Shown: piece after piece, positions 1 through 6,584 of the stretch
How positions within the stretch are numbered: position 1 is the first letter of the stretch
Layout: each line of letters opens with the position of its first letter
From: an uncultured Collinsella sp.
Lineage (GTDB): Bacteria; Actinomycetota; Coriobacteriia; Coriobacteriales; Coriobacteriaceae
Direction of reading: 5' to 3'
DNA: 14,546 nt
NCBI GenBank assembly: GCA_900546775.1
Contig: UREM01000043.1
Location: forward strand, 1 to 14,546
The notes under the pieces: generated by a model
The model's input: only the letters and a program-made list of their open reading frames with translations
Database searches by the model: none
Told to the model about the DNA's origin: nothing
Program-made: the position numbers and the translations under genes

Positions 1-1370
1 CGTGGGTAGGTGAGCTTGATTTCGGCTAAGCTCGCGAGCAGCCCCGATACCAGCGCGCCAATAAACGCTGCCGCCTCGGGAGGCATACCTACGCTCAGGC
101 CCAGGAAGGGAAACAGCGCCGGCGCATCGACGAGCGTAAGGCGCAAGGTATTGGACACGGCGCCGATCAGCCCAGCTGCCGCGGCCATCTTTACCGGGCT
201 GTTGAACATCACCGAGAAGCCGAATACGCCAACGAAGCTCATCACCACGCGCAGGAGCGTAAGGGCAAGCGGCGAAAGGCCGAGCGGAGCAAAATCATCC
301 GGTGCCAGCCCCACACACTCGGCAACCATCCAGCCCACAAGGGTCGCCATCACAATAATCGACACGGCATACGAAAGACGCTCAATGCCGCTTCGCATAT
401 CGAGCTTAGCGATGTCGAGGCCTGCCGTAATGAGGGGAAAGCCGGGAATCACAAAGAGCATGGCGCCGATATAGCCTTCTTGGTGCGACATTGCCCCCGG
501 TATGACCTGTCCAAGACCGAGCAATGCCAGCAGATACGAGACGCAAGCGAGTGCAACGCCGATCGTCAGCGCGCCAAACTGGCCAAGGCCCTGCTTGAGA
601 ATATGGGAACGAGCAAAGTTGCCGACACCAGCGCCCACAAATGCACAAGCCATCTCGATAGGGCCGCCGCCGAGCAAAAAGACAAAGGCGCCACAAGCAC
701 AGGCCGCCGCAAGGCCCTGTTGCCAGGGAGTGTAATCGGGTTTTGAACTCTCAACGGTCTTGAGCATCTCGTGGTACTCATGCACGGTAAACCGGCGCCC
801 GTAAACCTCGATTTCCTTTAAGAAGCTCTCCATCATCCAAATGCGATGAGTATTGACTCCCGTTGTGGGTAGGCTGACGACCTCGTTAAAGCAGTGGCCG
901 CCTTCGATGCAGGTGCACTCAAACGACAGGAGACTCAGGTCGACGTGAATCGTGACGCCGAGTACGGCAGCAACACGATTCATGGTATCGCGCACGCGCC
1001 AGGCACCTGTTCCGCTTGCCAGCATAAGCATGCCGGTGCGGCAGATGATGGATGATTTATCGGTGAGCGGCGCATCGACGGCAAGCTCATCGCCTGCCGT
1101 CACGATCTGGCGCCAGTCGGTTTTCATATGGAGGGCGCCGGCACGGACACCGTGGTGCATGGGGACTCTTGAGAGCAACGAATCATGGTGCGAAGGCTGT
1201 GGGGGTTTCGTCGATTCATCCTCAACCTCATCAGCCTCTTCATCGACCAGATCAAAGGAATCAAGCGGCGCTGGCTCGCGACGATCGATTAGCTCCTCAT
1301 CCTCATCGTCAAAGTAATTGAACTGATCGAGCATGTCCTCTTCGATTGCACGCTCGCTCGCGTCGTCCAT
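1..1370 (-). CDS. ThrE-family threonine/serine exporter, 3' end cut by window edge
   Basis: The frame reads from ATG at 1370 without a stop to the window edge (456 codons), so the C-terminus is missing. A good ribosome binding site (GGAAGGGAG) lies 7 nt upstream. Residues 1-70 are an acidic, low-complexity region rich in Asp and Glu. Residues about 105-210 form the soluble ThrE N-terminal domain, including SGTGAWRVRDTMNRVAAVLG (119-138). From about residue 215 hydrophobic membrane segments follow. The loop IPGFPLITAGLDIAKLDMRSG (about 308-328), with its PGFPLxxxGLD core, is typical of the family that exports threonine and serine by proton exchange. A second hydrophobic block from 365 resembles the ThrE_2 half, so the gene looks like a one-chain fusion of both halves as in Corynebacterium ThrE. 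Substrate is inferred from the family. The gene follows the lysS terminators, so it is probably its own transcription unit; I see no convincing promoter in the 320-bp gap upstream. Confidence 0.85.
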   Translation of the reverse strand, partial: MDDASERAIEEDMLDQFNYFDDEDEELIDRREPAPLDSFDLVDEEADEVEDESTKPPQPSHHDSLLSRVPMHHGVRAGALHMKTDWRQIVTAGDELAVDAPLTDKSSIICRTGMLMLASGTGAWRVRDTMNRVAAVLGVTIHVDLSLLSFECTCIEGGHCFNEVVSLPTTGVNTHRIWMMESFLKEIEVYGRRFTVHEYHEMLKTVESSKPDYTPWQQGLAAACACGAFVFLLGGGPIEMACAFVGAGVGNFARSHILKQGLGQFGALTIGVALACVSYLLALLGLGQVIPGAMSHQEGYIGAMLFVIPGFPLITAGLDIAKLDMRSGIERLSYAVSIIVMATLVGWMVAECVGLAPDDFAPLGLSPLALTLLRVVMSFVGVFGFSVMFNSPVKMAAAAGLIGAVSNTLRLTLVDAPALFPFLGLSVGMPPEAAAFIGALVSGLLASLAEIKLTYP

Positions 1371-1578
1371 ATAGACGCTCCCTTCCTACCGACTAACCCC
1401 CATCCTAGGCAGCGACGGCTAAAGGAAACATAAAAGAGACGGCTGCCATGCGAGCCATGTGCTCAATAGCCGTTGGGTAGTCGTTTAAGAACGTCCCCAA
1501 TGACTATTGACGGCCAAGGCAACGCCGATGTATTGGCAACGTCAGCGAGCGGGTCGCATTTGAGACAAGGTGACGTGA

Positions 1579-1610
1579 AACGAAAGGGCGCTGACCTTCT
1601 GGTCGCGCCC
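1579..1610 (-). terminator. Probable intrinsic terminator downstream of lysS
   Basis: On the minus strand the RNA would fold GGGCGC-GACC, loop AGAA, GGUC-A-GCGCCC: a 10-bp stem with one bulged A, followed by UUUCGUU. It lies about 80 nt past the lysS stop. The U-run is interrupted, so efficiency is uncertain. The rest of 1371-1690 holds no supported gene. Confidence 0.65.
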
Positions 1611-1662
1611 TTGAAATTGAACGTCAGATTGTCCAAATGCGGCCCGCGCAGCGTCGGCCGGT

Positions 1663-1684
1663 CCGCCGTTCGGTAGAACGGCGG
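1663..1684 (-). other. Strong hairpin directly after the lysS stop codon
   Basis: Arms CCGCCGTTC (1663-1671) and GAACGGCGG (1676-1684) form a perfect 9-bp stem with a 4-nt loop, beginning 6 nt after the lysS stop. No T-run follows on either strand, so it is better read as a 3'-end stabilising hairpin working with the terminator at 1579-1610 than as a terminator itself. Confidence 0.55.
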
Positions 1685-1690
1685 AACCAA

Positions 1691-3655
1691 TTAGTACATC
1701 TTTGCGCCGGCGGGGATGGAGACGTCGAGCTGGATCAGGTTGAGACGCTCCTCACCATCCTCCTCGTGGATGGCGCTGATGAGCATGCCGCAGCTGGGAA
1801 TGCCCATCATCTTGCGCGGAGGCAGGTTGGTGATGGCGAGCAGAGTCTTGCCGACCAGGTCCTCGGGCTCATAATAACCGTGAATGCCGGAGAGGATGGT
1901 GCGGTCGGTGCCAGTGCCGTCGTCGAGCGTAAAGTTCAGCAGCTTCTTGGACTTCTTGACGGCCTCGCATGCCTTGACCTTCACAGCGCGGAAATCGCTC
2001 TTGGAGAAGGTATCAAAGTCGACGAACTCCTCGAACAGCGGCTCAACGGCGATCTTGGAGTAATCGAGCGTGGGTTTAAGCGACTCAACGAACGGGCTCG
2101 CAGCGTTGCCGGCCTCGGCAGCCTTGGCGGCAGCGGCACCGGACTGGAAACCCTTCTCGGGCTTCATGTGCGGGAACAGCAGCACGTCGCGGATGGAAGC
2201 CTGGTTGGTGAGCAGCATGACCACGCGGTCGATACCGATGCCGATGCCGCCCGCGGGAGGCATACCGTACTCGAGGGCGCGCACGTAATCCTCGTCGTAC
2301 TCCATGGCCTCGTCGTCGCCGCCAGCCTTCTCGGCCATCTGGGCGGCAAAGCGCTCGGCCTGGTCGACCGGGTCGTTGAGCTCAGAGAATGCGTTGGCGT
2401 ACTCGTGACCGGCAATGACCAGCTCAAAGCGGTGCGTCAGGCGCGGGTCGTCCTCAAAGCGCTTGGCAAGCGGGCTGACCTCGATGGGGTAATCGCACAC
2501 GAACGTGGGGTTGACGATGGTGTCCTCGCCCAGCTCATCGTAGATCTCGGCGATAATCTTGCCGGCGGTCCACTCGGGCTTAATCTCCAGGCCCTTCTCG
2601 CGTGCGGCGGCAGCAAGCTCCTCGACCGGCGTGTCGATGGTGACCTGCTTGCCGAGCACGTCGGAGACGATGTCGGTCATGGGACGGCTGGCCCACTCAC
2701 CAGAAAGGTCGATGGTCTGGCCCTGGTACTCGATGACCTCGGGGTTGCCGATGGCCTTGTTAGCCGCCTTGATGACACCCTGGGCGAGCGCCTTCATGCC
2801 CTCGAGGTCGGAGAAGGCACGGTAGGCCTCCATCGTGGTGAACTCGGGGTTGTGGGTAAGGTCCATGCCCTCGTTACGGAAGATGCGGCCGATCTCGAAC
2901 ACGCGCTCAAAACCACCGACGATGCAGCGCTTGAGGTGCAGCTCGGTGGCAATACGCAGGTAGCACTCCTGATCGAGCGCGTTGAAGTGCGTGATGAACG
3001 GCTTGGCAGTAGCGCCGCCCTGGATGGTCTGCAGGATGGGGGTCTCGACCTCCATGTAGCCGTCGGACTCCATAAAGCGACGGAAGGTGGAGAGAATCTG
3101 CGAACGCTTACGGAACGTCTCGCGAACGTCGTCGTTGGCGATCAGGTCAACATAGCGCTGGCGATAGCGGGTCTCCTTGTCGGAAAGACCGTGGAACTTC
3201 TCGGGCAGCGGACGAACGGCCTTGGCAAGCAGGGTCGCGCTCTTAGGGGCAACGGAAAGCTGACCGCGCTGGGTGCGCACAACCACGCCGGTCACGCCCA
3301 GGATGTCGCCCAGGTCGAGGGACTTGAGCGTATTCCAGGCAGCCTCGTCCATGTCGTTGATGCGGCAGAACAGCTGAATCTCGGCAGTCGCATCGCGCAC
3401 GACGATGAACATGATCTTGCCCTGACCGCGCTTGGCGACCACACGGCCGGCGATCTTCACGACGTCCTCGGTGTCCTCGCCATCGGCAAGCTCGGCATAC
3501 TTAGCCTCGATATCGGCAACGTAGTCCTCAAGCTCAGAGTGCTCGGGATAGGGGTTCTGGCCCGCCTCGAACAGGGCGGCGCGCTTGGCCAGGCGGGTGG
3601 CGCGCTCGTCGTTGAGCGTCGATGCCTGATCTGCGGCGTTCTGGTTCTCTGCCAT
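1691..3655 (-). CDS. lysS: Lysyl-tRNA synthetase (class II) with C-terminal Trbp111-type tRNA-binding domain
   Basis: This 654-residue enzyme activates lysine with ATP and charges tRNA-Lys. Residues about 65-150 are the anticodon-binding OB fold. The class II core follows, with motif 2 FRNEGMDLTHNPEFTT (259-274) and motif 3 GGIGIGIDRVVMLLTN (469-484). Ordinary bacterial LysRS is about 490-510 residues and ends near residue 500 here (SIRDVLLFPHMKP). It is then joined by an Ala-rich linker (about 505-530) to a domain at 545-654 that resembles Trbp111 and the MetRS C-terminal tRNA-binding domain (DFRAVKVKACEAVKKSKKLL, LPPRKMMGIPSCGML). The start ATG at 3655 has GAGGAGC 6-7 nt upstream. greA lies directly upstream with a terminator-like hairpin between them; no separate lysS promoter is evident, so expression probably depends on readthrough from greA. 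Identification is firm; the role of the added domain is inferred. Confidence 0.97.
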   Translation of the reverse strand: MAENQNAADQASTLNDERATRLAKRAALFEAGQNPYPEHSELEDYVADIEAKYAELADGEDTEDVVKIAGRVVAKRGQGKIMFIVVRDATAEIQLFCRINDMDEAAWNTLKSLDLGDILGVTGVVVRTQRGQLSVAPKSATLLAKAVRPLPEKFHGLSDKETRYRQRYVDLIANDDVRETFRKRSQILSTFRRFMESDGYMEVETPILQTIQGGATAKPFITHFNALDQECYLRIATELHLKRCIVGGFERVFEIGRIFRNEGMDLTHNPEFTTMEAYRAFSDLEGMKALAQGVIKAANKAIGNPEVIEYQGQTIDLSGEWASRPMTDIVSDVLGKQVTIDTPVEELAAAAREKGLEIKPEWTAGKIIAEIYDELGEDTIVNPTFVCDYPIEVSPLAKRFEDDPRLTHRFELVIAGHEYANAFSELNDPVDQAERFAAQMAEKAGGDDEAMEYDEDYVRALEYGMPPAGGIGIGIDRVVMLLTNQASIRDVLLFPHMKPEKGFQSGAAAAKAAEAGNAASPFVESLKPTLDYSKIAVEPLFEEFVDFDTFSKSDFRAVKVKACEAVKKSKKLLNFTLDDGTGTDRTILSGIHGYYEPEDLVGKTLLAITNLPPRKMMGIPSCGMLISAIHEEDGEERLNLIQLDVSIPAGAKMY

Positions 3656-3670
3656 AAGTTAGCTCCTCAA

Positions 3671-3706
3671 ACTAAAACGCTCCCCAGGATTCGGTCCCAG
3701 GGAGCG
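3671..3706 (-). terminator. Terminator or attenuator between greA and lysS
   Basis: Minus-strand RNA: arm CGCUCCC, a 15-nt apical region with possible inner pairing, arm GGGAGCG, then UUUUAGUUU. The U-run ends only a few nucleotides before the GAGGAGC ribosome binding site of lysS. It fits either partial termination after greA or regulated readthrough into lysS. Confidence 0.75.
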
Positions 3707-3734
3707 AAAACAAACCTTTACGCGGGACCGTGGT

Positions 3735-4205
3735 CTAGCGTGCAATCTTGGCGATGGTGTAGACGCGAGTCTTGCCGGAAGGCGTAACGACCTCGACGGA
3801 GTCGCCCTCGCCGTGACCGATGATGGCGTGACCGACCGGAGACTCGTTGGAAATCTTGTGCTCGAGCGAGTTGGTCTCGGTAGTACCGACGAGCGTGACT
3901 TCCATGACCTCACCGTTGGGATCAATCAGCGAAACGGTGGAACCGATGGAGACGGTCAGATCACCTGTGGTGGCAGCAACCTGAGCGTTGGCGAGGATGG
4001 CCTGGATCTCGGCAATACGAGCGGCGTTCTGGGCCTGCTTGTCCTTGGCGGCGTCGTACTCGGAGTTCTCCGAAAGGTCGCCGAACGCGCGGGCTTCCTT
4101 GATGTCCTCGACGATCTCCTTGGCGTAATCGCCCTCACGCCAAGCGAGCTCCTCGACGAGCTTCTGGCGGCCCTCAGCGGTCAGTACGATCTGGCTTGCG
4201 TCCAT
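3735..4205 (-). CDS. greA: Transcription elongation factor GreA
   Basis: GreA enters the RNA polymerase secondary channel and stimulates cleavage of backtracked transcripts. The 156-residue product has the family length and both parts of the fold: an N-terminal coiled coil (residues 1-77) with the acidic tip FGDLSENSEYDAAK (41-54), where D43 and E46 match the acidic residues that hold the catalytic magnesium, and a C-terminal FKBP-like domain (about 82-156) with the typical HKISNESPVGHAIIGHGEGD region (116-135). The frame is open to an upstream ATG at 4235, but I chose 4205: GGGGAG lies 8 nt before it and inside the longer version, and the protein then starts at the usual family position. It sits between the tatA terminator and lysS. 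A perfect TTGACA is seen at 4241-4246, but no good -10 follows it. Confidence 0.96.
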   Translation of the reverse strand: MDASQIVLTAEGRQKLVEELAWREGDYAKEIVEDIKEARAFGDLSENSEYDAAKDKQAQNAARIAEIQAILANAQVAATTGDLTVSIGSTVSLIDPNGEVMEVTLVGTTETNSLEHKISNESPVGHAIIGHGEGDSVEVVTPSGKTRVYTIAKIAR

Positions 4206-4250
4206 ACGGATATCTCCCCAACTCTGATCAAACAATCAACTGTCAACAAA

Positions 4251-4286
4251 ACGAAAAAGACCGGCTAGCCTGCGGGCAAGCCGGTC
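4251..4286 (-). terminator. Intrinsic terminator of tatA
   Basis: Minus strand: GACCGGCT, a 12-nt loop, AGCCGGTC, then TTTTTCGTTTT. A perfect 8-bp GC-rich stem with a clear T-run, 26 nt after the tatA stop. It separates tatA from greA. Confidence 0.92.
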
Positions 4287-4311
4287 AGGTGCTCACCCCA
4301 AAGGGATGGGA

Positions 4312-4587
4312 CTACTCTGCGTCCGCGTCGCTGTCCTCTGCCTGCTTCTTCTTGGCAGCAGCGAGCTTGGCCTCGAGCTCAGCGATCTCCTTGTCCTCCT
4401 CGGACTGCTCGACCACGACCTCCTCGGCCTGCTTGGTCTCGGCCTTATCGTCGCCCTCCATACCCTCACGGATATTCTTGACGGTAGAGCCGAGGGACTT
4501 GCCGAGCTTCGGCAGGTTCTTGGGCCCGAAGATAATCAGGACAACGACGAGAATAATGATGAGCTCAGGAGCCCTCAGTCCAAACAT
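4312..4587 (-). CDS. tatA: Twin-arginine translocase subunit TatA
   Basis: TatA oligomerises in the cytoplasmic membrane to make the passage used by folded proteins carrying twin-arginine signal peptides. The 91-residue product has the full TatA pattern: a short N-terminus, one membrane helix (residues 8-20, [12 protein letters not shown]), the hinge [14 protein letters not shown] (20-33), an amphipathic helix to about residue 42, and a charged Glu/Lys/Ala-rich tail (45-91) that should be cytoplasmic. The start ATG at 4587 has GGAGG 5 nt upstream. The gene is monocistronic, with its own promoter (4624-4652) and terminator (4251-4286). No tatC or tatB is present in the window, so partners must be encoded elsewhere. 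TatA and TatE cannot be told apart from sequence alone. Confidence 0.94.
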   Translation of the reverse strand: MFGLRAPELIIILVVVLIIFGPKNLPKLGKSLGSTVKNIREGMEGDDKAETKQAEEVVVEQSEEDKEIAELEAKLAAAKKKQAEDSDADAE

Positions 4588-4623
4588 TTAGACCTCCACA
4601 ATACAGCGAGACAAGCTCGAATG

Positions 4624-4652
4624 AGTATACCGCGGGTATCGCGGTATCACAA
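4624..4652 (-). promoter_or_regulatory. tatA promoter with an inverted repeat filling the spacer
   Basis: On the minus strand TTGTGA (4652-4647) is followed after exactly 17 nt by TATACT (4629-4624), a good sigma-70-type promoter about 40 nt before the tatA start. The spacer holds an inverted repeat with arms ATACCGC (4627-4633) and GCGGTAT (4641-4647) separated by 7 nt, so both promoter elements touch the repeat. This is a plausible operator; the binding protein is unknown. Confidence 0.7.
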
Positions 4653-4660
4653 CAATAGCT

Positions 4661-4689
4661 AAAAAAAGGGACCGCAAGAAGCGGTCCCT
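4661..4689 (-). terminator. Intrinsic terminator of tRNA-Pro
   Basis: Minus strand: AGGGACCGC, loop TTCTT, GCGGTCCCT, then a further run of T. A perfect 9-bp stem starting about 11 nt after the CCA end of tRNA-Pro; textbook form. Confidence 0.95.
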
Positions 4690-4699
4690 CCTCATGCTC

Positions 4700-4776
4700 T
4701 GGTCGGGTTGACTGGATTTGAACCAGCGACCCCTGCGTCCCGAACGCAGTGCTCTACCAAACTGAGCCACAACCCG
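4700..4776 (-). tRNA. tRNA-Pro, anticodon CGG, CCA encoded
   Basis: The minus strand folds into a full cloverleaf of 77 nt: acceptor CGGGTTG / CAACCCG, D-stem GCTC / GAGC, anticodon stem CTGCG / CGCAG with loop TTCGGGA (anticodon CGG, proline CCG codons), a 5-nt variable loop, T-stem GCTGG / CCAGT (one G-T pair) with loop TTCAAAT, then discriminator A and encoded CCA. It has its own terminator and a -10-like element just upstream. Confidence 0.97.
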
Positions 4777-4787
4777 TTAGCTCGACT

Positions 4788-4793
4788 ATAGTA
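4788..4793 (-). promoter_or_regulatory. -10 element of the tRNA-Pro promoter
   Basis: TACTAT on the minus strand lies 11 nt before the tRNA 5' end, the right distance for initiation just upstream of the mature tRNA. AT-rich sequence lies further up, overlapping the ispE 3' end. No convincing -35 box is seen. Confidence 0.5.
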
Positions 4794-4825
4794 ACAAAGA
4801 TTTTCGCCGCGTGCTAGAGAAAATT

Positions 4826-5722
4826 TTATTTCTTTGGCGCGTCGATTTGAACCGTGTTGGGAATAAGCTCAGTCGCGCAGGCCCACCAGCCATTTTGCTG
4901 GGCAGCGTCAGCAAGCCTTTCGGCCGTGGCGGCGGTGTCGCAAATGGCAAACGAGCAGGCGCCCGATCCGCACACATCTACAGCAACGGTGCCGTCCTGT
5001 TTACGCAGCCAATCGAGAACCGTTTGTATCTGCGGCTCCATCTGTGCGGAAATGACACCCAGGTTGTTATGGATGAGCGCATATGCCGTCTCGGCATCAC
5101 CAGCACGCAAGGCAGAAGCTATCGCGCCGGGCTTGTCTGCAGGCACCGGGGCCTCGTCAAAGCGCCGATACGCTTCAACCGTTGAAACGCTCGCCTCGCG
5201 CGGTTTGACCAATACGACGGGTGTCGCCGGAAGCGCAGGATACTCAGTGGCCAGTACGTCTCCCCCGCCCACGTAGAATGCGGGACTCGCGTGCAGAAAG
5301 AACGGCACGTCGGCGCCAATGCCGCGGGCGATGTCATCGAGCGCGGGGTCAGTGCGATCGATGCCCCAGAGCTCCGCCAAGGCGACAATGACCGCGGCCG
5401 CATCCGTCGAGGGGCCGCCCAGGCCGGCGCATAGCGGAATGCGCTTTTCGATCGTAACGCATACGTTGGCGTCGCGACCATAATGCTCGGCCATAGCAAC
5501 CGCAGCCCGATACGCCGTATTCTTTTGCATGGGAAAATCTGATGCCGGAACCGTCTGGACGGTCAGCGCCGACGCAGGCGCGACCGTCACGGTATCGGCA
5601 AGACCGACGGCTGCCATCAGGGAATCAACCTTATGGTAGCCGCGGGCGTCGCGCTCGGTATGAACCCCCAGATAGAGGTTGATCTTTGCCGGCGCGGAAA
5701 GGGTCAGGGACCAATCGGTCAC
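4826..5722 (-). CDS. ispE: 4-diphosphocytidyl-2-C-methyl-D-erythritol kinase
   Basis: IspE phosphorylates the 2-hydroxyl of CDP-methylerythritol with ATP in the non-mevalonate isoprenoid pathway, in the cytoplasm. The 298-residue protein has the GHMP kinase layout: PAKINLYLGV (11-20) with K13, the ATP loop PLCAGLGGPSTDAAA (96-110), GADVPFF (136-142) with catalytic D138, and C-terminal GSGACSF (252-258). The phosphate loop reads GLGGPSTD where GLGGGSSD is usual; the change is mild. The start is GTG at 5722, 2 nt after the veg stop, with GAGGAG about 8 nt upstream inside veg, so the two genes are translationally coupled and co-transcribed. veg also lies just upstream of ispE in Bacillus subtilis, which supports both calls. 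Confidence 0.95.
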   Translation of the reverse strand: MTDWSLTLSAPAKINLYLGVHTERDARGYHKVDSLMAAVGLADTVTVAPASALTVQTVPASDFPMQKNTAYRAAVAMAEHYGRDANVCVTIEKRIPLCAGLGGPSTDAAAVIVALAELWGIDRTDPALDDIARGIGADVPFFLHASPAFYVGGGDVLATEYPALPATPVVLVKPREASVSTVEAYRRFDEAPVPADKPGAIASALRAGDAETAYALIHNNLGVISAQMEPQIQTVLDWLRKQDGTVAVDVCGSGACSFAICDTAATAERLADAAQQNGWWACATELIPNTVQIDAPKK

Positions 5723-5724
5723 CG

Positions 5725-6021
5725 CTAGTGCTCCTCGAGCTGATTGCCGAGCGGGGTAAAAATGTGCTCGCCGCTCTCGGGGTCGAACAGCTCGACCTGC
5801 CCGGTGAGGACATCGATATACTGGTAGGACTGGCGCGACTTGCGGCCGCGGCGCTCGTCAACCTCGACGATAAAGACAGCGGGGTGGACGCTCTTGATGG
5901 TGCCCATGCGCTCGACGACGCGGGTGCGGCCCATGTTGGCCTTCACCTTGACGCGATCGCCCACCATATCGGTCAGCTTCTCGTGGATGTCGTCGACGTG
6001 ATTGACTTCCATCTCTTCCAT
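5725..6021 (-). CDS. veg: Veg family protein (DUF1021)
   Basis: A 98-residue basic protein with the Veg pattern: DRVKVKANMGRTRVVERMGT (22-41), an SVHPAVFIVEV strand segment (44-54), and SYQYIDVLTGQVELFD (65-80), matching the family's SYSYxDVLTxxVEL. In B. subtilis Veg is a small SH3-like protein linked to biofilm matrix gene expression; its biochemical role is not settled, and its role here is unknown. Compared with the Bacillus protein it has an extra N-terminal stretch (1-18) and an acidic tail (81-98). The frame is open to an ATG at 6045, but I place the start at 6021 because GGAGG lies 8 nt before it; an ATG at 6012 is also possible. It leads a two-gene operon with ispE, with its own promoter at 6089-6118. 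Confidence 0.85.
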   Translation of the reverse strand: MEEMEVNHVDDIHEKLTDMVGDRVKVKANMGRTRVVERMGTIKSVHPAVFIVEVDERRGRKSRQSYQYIDVLTGQVELFDPESGEHIFTPLGNQLEEH

Positions 6022-6048
6022 GAACAGGGCCTCCAGAAGGTGCAATTC

Positions 6049-6068
6049 AAAAAGGGGATAATACCCCT
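6049..6068 (-). terminator. Short hairpin plus T-run in the veg leader
   Basis: Minus strand AGGGG, loop TATTAT, CCCCT, then TTTT. The 5-bp stem is short. It lies downstream of the veg promoter and 28 nt before the veg start, so it could end readthrough from dtd or act as a weak attenuator in the veg-ispE leader. Confidence 0.5.
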
Positions 6069-6088
6069 AAGATAGACAAAACTCTAAT

Positions 6089-6118
6089 ACTATAGCACCC
6101 TGTTGCGACCACGCGCAA
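6089..6118 (-). promoter_or_regulatory. Promoter of veg-ispE
   Basis: Minus strand TTGCGC (6118-6113), 18-nt spacer, TATAGT (6094-6089). It is placed just downstream of the dtd stop and about 70 nt before the veg start, giving a leader that contains the hairpin at 6049-6068. Confidence 0.6.
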
Positions 6119-6135
6119 GTAGCTAATTTGGCTAC

Positions 6136-6582
6136 TTACAGATTGTCGGTATCGAGGACGATGGTGAATGGGCCGTCGTTGACCAAGTCGACTTTCATAT
6201 CGGCGCCAAAGATGCCGTGCGCCACGTGTTCGACATCTTGGCGAACGAGCGTCAGGAAGTACTCGTAGAGCTCGTTGGCGACATCGGGGGCGCCGGCATC
6301 CGTAAACGATGGGCGGCGGCCGTGACGGCAATCGGCGAACAGCGTGAACTGCGACACCACGAGAACCTCGCCGTCGACATCGGCAAGTGCCAGGTTGGTC
6401 TTGCCGTTCTCGTCCTCGTTAATGCGCAAGCCCCGGAGCTTGCCCCACAGCTTATCGGCCTCGGCGCGCGTATCGCCGTGGCCCACGCCCAGCAGCACCA
6501 GGTAGCCACGTCCAATACGGCCCACGCACTCGCCGTCGACTGTCACGCCGGCATTGAGCACGCGCTGCACTACCGCACGCAC
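6136..6582 (-). CDS. dtd: D-aminoacyl-tRNA deacylase
   Basis: DTD hydrolyses D-amino acids (and glycine mischarged on tRNA-Ala) from tRNA, keeping them out of proteins. The 148-residue product has the expected length and both signature motifs of the dimer active site: SQFTLFADCRHGRRPSF (77-93) and NDGPFT (135-140). The family usually has Gly-cis-Pro followed by a small residue; here it is GPFT, still within range. Translation begins at GTG 6582, 2 nt after the rdgB stop, with GAGGAG overlapping the end of rdgB, so the two genes are co-expressed. The pairing joins two proofreading activities, one for nucleotide pools and one for charged tRNA. Confidence 0.96.
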   Translation of the reverse strand: MRAVVQRVLNAGVTVDGECVGRIGRGYLVLLGVGHGDTRAEADKLWGKLRGLRINEDENGKTNLALADVDGEVLVVSQFTLFADCRHGRRPSFTDAGAPDVANELYEYFLTLVRQDVEHVAHGIFGADMKVDLVNDGPFTIVLDTDNL

Positions 6583-6584
6583 GA

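Noticed and set aside
1463..1690. 75-codon minus-strand frame just after lysS
   Set aside because: It starts one base after the lysS stop, runs through both hairpins including the terminator, and has no ribosome binding site of its own.
1637..3787. Very long open frame on the plus strand opposite lysS, and similar ones opposite rph-murI (7382-9160), murE (10185-11588) and asnB (11893-13707)
   Set aside because: They are antisense to firmly identified genes and result from high-GC codon use. The translations have no recognisable motifs, are full of Leu/Gly/Val/Asp/Ala repeats and lack good ribosome binding sites.
4206..4235. Longer N-terminus of GreA (ATG at 4235)
   Set aside because: The added residues would contain the ribosome binding site for the ATG at 4205, and the family starts at the shorter position.
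4241..4246. Perfect TTGACA as a -35 box for greA
   Set aside because: No acceptable -10 hexamer occurs 15-19 nt downstream, so I could not support a promoter call.
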